A program made the translations under genes and the position numbers. A DNA stretch of 64,000 nucleotides from Protostelium mycophagum (taxonomy: Eukaryota > Evosea > Variosea > Protosteliida > Protosteliaceae), in assembly GCA_002081555.1 (NCBI GenBank), contig MZNV01001118.1:46033-110032 (forward strand). The letters are read 5' to 3'. The notes beneath the pieces were generated by a model. The model was not told where the DNA came from and did no database searches. It was given only the letters and a program-made list of their open reading frames with translations. This document shows positions 58,849-64,000 of this stretch, one piece after another. Numbering within the stretch: the stretch's first letter is position 1; each line of letters begins with the position of its first letter.

Positions 58849-59385
58849 ATGCTCAAGACAGCCACTCTCCTTCTTGCTCTGATCGCTTTGGTCAACGCCG
58901 ACGCTTTTGTTCGTTATACTTACATCGCCGAAGACTGCAAAGGACAACCTTCTCGTGCAGTTGCAATTCCTCTCAATGTATGCTCCTCAGATGGCAACAT
59001 CTCCTCCAAAGCCACGACAAGCGGATCAAAAGTCACCATTTCCTTATACAAATCAAAAGACTGTTCAGGAGGACCTTCTGAAGCACACTTCAGCGAAGGT
59101 TGCTCACTTGGAGTAAAGAATGTAGTCTCTGCAACCTCCTTCTCTCCCCCACCTCAGGCTGCTGACATCGCCACCACTCACTACTCTGGAACCGGCTGTA
59201 GTACCGTATCCGAGGTCATCATCCAGTATGCCAAACAGTGTTCAATCAAGCAGCCCAAATGTAACGCGTTTGGGGCTGATAAGTCGACAAAGGATGTATG
59301 TGGAGACCAGATCAGCTTTCCTAATTCTGCCAACGGATTCACCGCTGCTTTGCTATTGGTCTATGTCCTTTTAGCTCTGGTGTAG
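58849..59385 (+). CDS. Secreted cysteine-rich surface protein, copy C
   Basis: 178 residues, no intron. Signal peptide MLKTATLLLALIALVNA, then the same cysteine layout as copy B: IAEDCKGQP, PLNVCSSDGN, YKSKDCSGGP, FSEGCSLGVKN, GTGCSTVSEV, AKQCSIKQPKCNAF and VCGDQISFPN. The hydrophobic tail SANGFTAALLLVYVLLALV again fits a GPI signal. It diverges from copy B by many substitutions, so the duplication is not recent. It stands head to head with copy B, starts about 500 bases apart. Function unknown. Confidence 0.85.
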   Translation: MLKTATLLLALIALVNADAFVRYTYIAEDCKGQPSRAVAIPLNVCSSDGNISSKATTSGSKVTISLYKSKDCSGGPSEAHFSEGCSLGVKNVVSATSFSPPPQAADIATTHYSGTGCSTVSEVIIQYAKQCSIKQPKCNAFGADKSTKDVCGDQISFPNSANGFTAALLLVYVLLALV

Positions 59386-59809
59386 ACTATTTTTTGGACT
59401 CTTTGAGAAGCCAATTCTGTCTCATAGTTTGAGAATAAATCTTTGGAGAATAATTATTTAATTGGAATTTTGTGATGATATCCTGTATCATTCCTGATAT
59501 AATTCAGCAAAAAGATTTCAAATGATGACGTTGCTCGATCAGCTTCATGGGTCTCCAATTATTTATCAAAAAGTACGATTTATTAACTTGCTTCATTCTG
59601 TGGCGAATAATGCGACCCAAAATGCTTATTGGAACAGGGATTTAAGAATTGTATTTGAGACTAGATTTTACAAGGTGAATTCGATTTGGTAACAGTGACG
59701 CTAGATGTTAAGTCTCCTCTGGAAGTGGAGACAAAGAGCCAATTCTCGGTTTTGCATTATTTACAACGAGACAGCCACAAATCTCACATCAGCACTTCAC
59801 ATTCATTCG
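59386..59809. other. Spacer before the metal transporter
   Basis: No gene is seen. AT-rich with a short polyadenylation-like AATAAA after copy C (near 59431). Confidence 0.4.
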
Positions 59810-61255
59810 ATGACAACAAGAGCACAAAGTGCCCGTGCAGCTTTTGTGGCAGATGATGCCGAAGCTTCAAGAGAAGTTCACAAACACTTGATCGCCGCGA
59901 AGGAGAAGCATGTTGGGTGGGTATCTCTTCTGCATTGTTTCGGGCTGATGAACCAAGTGGGCCTGGTGAATTTATAGAGTCTATTGTGTTTGGCGGTCTT
60001 GATGGAAGTGGGTCCTTGTGATTATCATCTTGATTTCTGAGAAGTAAAGTCGTGACAACATTTGCAATCCTTGTGTCAGCCGCAGCCGCAAACCTCAATA
60101 GAGGCACAATTCTCATTCTGGGTGTGGCAAACCTTCTGGGAGATGCCATTGGAATGGCTATAGGTGATTATTTATCCTCTAAAGCAGAGGCAGAACACGA
60201 AGAAAAGGAGAGAAAGCGAGAGGCATGGTGGGTGATGTGATGATCAATTCGATTCACAAACATAAAAATCATCACGTAATCATCAAAAACAAGGAATAGA
60301 GAAGGCAAAATAAGCTCAATGTGATGCAGGGAGGTAGAAAATGTGCCTGAGATGGAAAAGGCAGAGATGGTAGAAATTTACATGAACAAAGGATTGCCAA
60401 GAGATGACGCACAAGAGGTAGAATCAACGCGATATCTTTTAAAAAACAAATTATCCAAATTAGATTTTCATCAAGGCTTTTCCAGTGAATTTAAATAAAT
60501 TTATGACAAAAAATCGATTTATATAATTGATCATTTTAATCGGCATTCACGTCGATAATACAATGTTTTGTATACATATTGATCGTATGGCAGGTTGTAG
60601 ATCTACTATTCACCTCTAAAAAAGCCTTTTTGGATGTGATGTTGATCCAAGAGCTTGGAATCATGAGCGAAGAAGATGGTGGAAGCCCATTGAAGGGTGC
60701 CCTCATCACTTTTGGTGCGTTTTACATCGTTGTAGAATCCACATTTTATGAGAGAATTCTCACAACAGCTCTAAGATGGTATCATCATTGACTGATGATA
60801 CAGGTTCATTCGTTGTCTTTGGAGGGGTGCCGATGCTGCCGTTCCTCTTTTCGCTAAAGTACACAGTCGTCGGTGGACTCGACTACATCTTTTGGGCTTC
60901 TGTCGGAGTTTTTGCATTCGCTTTGTTTGCTCTCGGCGCGACAAGGGTGGGTCGGATGTGGTTTAAATATCCAAATTCATTAAATTTGTTGTTCCACAAA
61001 AATTTGACGAATGATACCACAAAAATAATTGCCCGCAAAGCATGATGGTGACCGAATCGTGCTGCAAAGTCATATCGGAAAATGGTTTTGCGCAACGGAA
61101 GAGCAAGATAGATCACTGACGATCATCAGGGAAAAATCACTGGAAGGAGGTGGTGGCTCAGTGGATTTACCATGCTGATTAATGGAGGTGTCACAACCGC
61201 GGTTGCATACCTCATCGGCTGGGGTCTCGGAAAAGCCACTGGGGTGCAAGCTTGA
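59810..61255 (+). CDS. VIT1/CCC1-family iron or manganese transporter
   Basis: Moves Fe2+ or Mn2+ into a vacuole-like compartment in exchange for protons. The start at 59810 reads MTTRAQSARAAFVADDAEAS, followed by REVHKHLIAAKEKHV and FIESIVFGGLDGI. Spans include VTTFAILVSAAAANLNRGTI, LGVANLLGDAIGMAIGDYLS and SPLKGALITFGAF, then GGVPMLPFLFSLKYTVVGGL, FWASVGVFAFALFALGATR and FTMLINGGVTTAVAYLIGWG. The cytosolic metal-binding helices, rich in Glu, are SSKAEAEHEEKERKREAW and EVENVPEMEKAEMVEIYMNK. The G-GLDG, A-N-L..D-A and SxxxG-x-x-T-A-x-x-Y motifs are family marks. It ends ATGVQA. Six exons. It sits inside the cysteine-rich cluster. Confidence 0.92.
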
Positions 61256-61372
61256 TATTGAAAATAGAAAAATCGAAGACGCCTGTCAGTTCTGTCACTT
61301 TTAAACATTCTCTTGACATCGCCTCGGAAAGTCCGATTCAGCATGACAACAACAAATCGAAGTGACACAGAG

Positions 61373-61887
61373 ATGCCCAAGGCAGCAGTCTTTTCGCTTT
61401 ACTCGCTCTGGCTAGCGCAGAAACTTGGGTGGAATACACAACATACTCGAGAGCTGATTGCAAAGGACAACCTCTTAATGCAACCGCTGTTCCTCTTAAC
61501 GTTTGCTTTTCCATCGGCGGTGCCTCCGGAAAGCTTGTAAGAAACAAGAATCAAGTGGAAGCCGAGAACTTTGGGAACAGTGATTGCTCAGGACCTCCAA
61601 TCACCACCAAAATGATTCCTCTCTCAGATTGCCTGAATGGAGTGAGGGGTATGCTCAGCCACTTCGTTTTCACCGGCACCCTCCGCTTCTGATTTGCCAC
61701 CACCACTTTTGCGAGGACTAGCTGTGGCGGCGCCATCATGGGAGTGACGGTGACGTACTCGAAGCAGTGCCCGCATCAGAACCCTAAATGCGTTTCCAAC
61801 ACCATCTCCACTCAATTTGCATGTAGGGACAAGATCAGCTTCCCCAGCGCTGCGAATACTGCTTTCGACAGACCTCTTATAGAATAA
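61373..61887 (+). pseudogene. Cysteine-rich family, copy D, with three frame breaks
   Basis: The order of motifs follows copies B and C. A signal-like SLFALLALASAETWVEYTTY is followed by SRADCKGQPLNATAVPLNVC and then GNSDCSGPP, SDCLNGVRG, CSATSFSPAPSASD and TSCGGAIMGVTVTYSKQC. It ends CRDKISFPSAANTAFDRP. The leader is one base out of frame with the nearest ATG (61373). The CSATSFSPAP part (about 61650-61690) is in another frame, and the frame is restored after it. The hydrophobic C-terminal tail is lost and the chain ends at 61887. Decayed gene, unless the breaks are sequence errors; the lost tail argues for decay. Confidence 0.75.
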
Positions 61888-62293
61888 ATAATGTTTGATT
61901 AGTAACGGATCCAGAGGTGACGCATTTTTTGAATTTTTACTTGTTCCGAAAGAGGCAACCATCGCCTTCCCAGGGGATAATTCCCAGGGGAGATTGTCCG
62001 ATAAGAACTGGATCAATGCTGAAGAACCATCCATATTATAATATGGATTAATATGTCCTGGTTGGTGTGAGCAGCACCTGTAATTTGTTGCTAGGGGAAT
62101 GGGAGATAGAATTTTCATCTTCCCGTAAAAGTTGCGGTATGTTGACGCGGCGAAGGCTCTGCCAAAGTCACAACTGGTGAGCCTGATTGTAGACAGACAT
62201 AGTTTGTTCTGCAGCACTGGAAATTCCCCGACTCAGGCATTTTGGTGAGGCACCCATCATTATATTCGAAACATAGAAGTAAGCAAGCAACAG
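61888..62293. other. Spacer before the P450 gene
   Basis: Contains a short palindromic run near 61966-61992 (TTCCCAGGGGATAATTCCCA) and GGATAATTCCC-like repeats. No gene seen. The long minus-strand frame through here is antisense noise. Confidence 0.4.
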
Positions 62294-64000
62294 ATGTCGA
62301 CAACCTTATTATTAGGAGGAGCTACCATCGTGGCAGTTTATGTCATCTCCCTTGGATGGGATATGTACACGCGCCAAAGAAGCATGACCGCTCACAAGAT
62401 CCCCTCTAAAATGGTACAAACGGTGTTTTGCTCCGGCGCTGACCTATTCTTAGTCTTTCTGGGGTCCCGAAGATAACAGCATCCGCTTGAACTTGGTACC
62501 AAGATGGCTTAGCAGTGTCCAAAAGATGTATTTATGGGAGAACAGAGAAGACCATTACAAGGGAGGGAAAGTTCAAGCTCTCGTAACTGCCTCGTGCACC
62601 ATCATCCACATCACTGATGCTGAGATCGCTCATGAGGTAATGTAAACATTGTCGTCAATCACCTGACGGTTGTAGATCCTCTCCCGCCAAGATGACTTCC
62701 CCAAACCGAGATCTCTAATGGAAGCTGCCAATCTGTTTGGAACAAATGTTCTCACCACCGAAGGCGAAACCTGGAAGCAGCACCGAAGAACTGTGCAGCC
62801 GCCCTTCTCTGAAGTGAACAACACTGCAGTGTGGGCCGAATCCATCAGACAATCAGACATGATGGTGTCAAATTGGGACGAGAAGTCTAACAATGTCACT
62901 TCTGTCCTCTCTCACACAATGAATCTGGCACTAAACATCATCTCCTGGGCAGGTCAGAACAAATGTCATAATCTTGACATTGATTGACATATGTCAGGAT
63001 TCGGGATTAAATTTAATTGGGATGCGTCTACAAGTGTCACGTGGCAAGGCCACTCTATGGCTTTCCATCACGCAGTCAGAGACACGATCGAGAATCTAAT
63101 ATTTGTCTTCGCTTTTAAAGACATCCTTTGGCTCCCCATTCCGAAATTCTTACACGTGAAAAAAGCGTGAGTGAACGAGATTGAGATGGTTTGTGACCTC
63201 CATAGGTCTGATGAATTCGTGGCATACATGAAGAGTATGCTCAAGATGGAGAGGAATGCAGCATCCCCTGCCGGAGATCGCAAAGAGAACCTGATTGCCG
63301 CACTATCCCGTTCTGGGTAACATCAAATCAGCAAATGGGATCATTCTGACTCTCCATAGCTTGACGGATAGCGAAGCCATGGGCAATGCTTTCATCATGT
63401 TGACAGCTGGGCACGAAACGACTGCCGGAACGATGTCAGTCATTCTCAATTTATTATCTATCCACCCCGAAGAACAAGACAAAATCCGTCAAGAGGTACA
63501 GACACGTCACTATGACATTTCTGACATTCCACAGATCAAAACGGCTGTGGGAGACAGAGATGTTCAATACTCGGATTATAACAATTTAATATACATGCAA
63601 TGTTTCATCAAAGAGGCCATGAGAATGTTCCCTGTAGCATTTACACACTGGAGGGAGACTCGCCGTGAGCAGCAGCTGTGCGACGGAAAAATAATCATTC
63701 CTGCCGGAGTTCGGATTGACATTAGTGTACCTTCCATCCACTACAACCCCGAGGTGTGGGGTGATGACGCCAGCGCTTTCAGACCATCGAGGTGGGGTCT
63801 TATAGGATATATTTTTCTGACGTGTACAGACATGACACACGTGATCCTGCCTTCAAAGCCACGGTCAAGGGGGCCTTCCTCACTTTTGGTGATGGACCTC
63901 GCGCCTGTATGGGCAAAAAATTCGCCTTCATAGAGATCGCCGCGGTCATTTGTACCGTTCTGAAGAAGTTTGATGTTCGGATTGGACAAGGTTGGACAAA
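62294..64000 (+). CDS. Cytochrome P450 monooxygenase (3' end beyond window)
   Basis: Haem-thiolate oxygenase of the endoplasmic reticulum. The start at 62294 gives an N-terminal anchor, MSTTLLLGGATIVAVYVISL. Following exons carry WGPEDNSIRLNLVPRW, FPKPRSLMEAANLFGTNVLT, GETWKQHRRTVQPPF (C-helix W-x-x-x-R), IISWAGFGIKFNWD, the I-helix AFIMLTAGHETTAGTMSVIL (A-G-x-E-T/T), the K-helix FIKEAMRMFPVA (E-x-x-R) and IHYNPEVWGDDASAFRPSRW. The haem loop is TFGDGPRACMGKKFAFIEIA, with the cysteine ligand. It leaves the window at RIGQGWT. CYP3/CYP5-like by feel, but the clan is not assigned. Neighbours do not suggest a pathway. Confidence 0.93.

Noticed and set aside
58502-58882. Plus-strand 126-codon frame upstream of copy C
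   Set aside because: Overlaps the start of copy C in another frame, has no recognised motif and lies in the shared promoter of copies B and C. Left out, though a small protein is not excluded.
61624-62217. Minus-strand 197-codon frame
   Set aside because: Antisense to pseudogene copy D and its spacer; no motif.

Overview
The window is nuclear DNA of a free-living eukaryotic protist. Genes are close together on both strands, are cut by many short GT-AG introns (often 35-110 bases), and lie 100-600 bases apart. The content includes RICTOR, a LITAF-like protein, a Rab24-like GTPase, yippee, PEX11, a GRAM protein, and a bacterial-type Thg1-like protein with a mitochondrial-looking presequence. 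That last protein fits the mitochondrial tRNA 5' editing known in amoebae. I infer an amoebozoan-like organism but cannot prove the species. I saw no rRNA, tRNA, CRISPR, virus or transposase gene.

Layout. 1-416 is the 5' part of a secreted cysteine-rich protein gene. 846-6176 holds a short-chain dehydrogenase, the Thg1-like enzyme, MBF1 and a LITAF-like protein. 6505-16174 holds coiled-coil, helical and LRR proteins of unknown role plus a 47-base minisatellite. 16175-24255 holds a multipass membrane glycoprotein, a universal stress protein, a class I cyclic-nucleotide phosphodiesterase and a yippee protein. 24350-30478 holds three divergent F-box/ankyrin-type genes, small ORFs and uracil-DNA glycosylase. 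30875-37567 holds a mitochondrial NDP kinase, a Rab24-like GTPase, PEX11 and a degenerate mitochondrial acyl-CoA-synthetase-like protein. 37698-46252 holds a HAP1_N/coiled-coil/PH protein, an uncharacterised protein and a coiled-coil/GRAM protein. 47005-49174 is a type I asparaginase ending in a PTS1-like tripeptide. 50320-57673 is RICTOR (TORC2). 57804-61887 holds two more intact copies and one broken copy of the cysteine-rich family around a VIT1/CCC1-type metal transporter. A cytochrome P450 runs off the right edge.

The most unusual layer is not protein coding. At least four families of very short, mostly palindromic words are scattered through introns and spacers: TCTACAAC/GTTGTAGA, GAAATTTC, CACGGTAA/TTACCGTG and GCGGCTCTGCCGC. 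The last also seeds two minisatellites with different spacers. Their number and closeness to splice sites make them the best candidates here for an undescribed system, such as mobile introner-like elements or a shared splicing or regulatory code.

Gene ends were read by hand from splice signals and protein families. Start and stop positions given are usually firm. Exon counts of the long genes are approximate.
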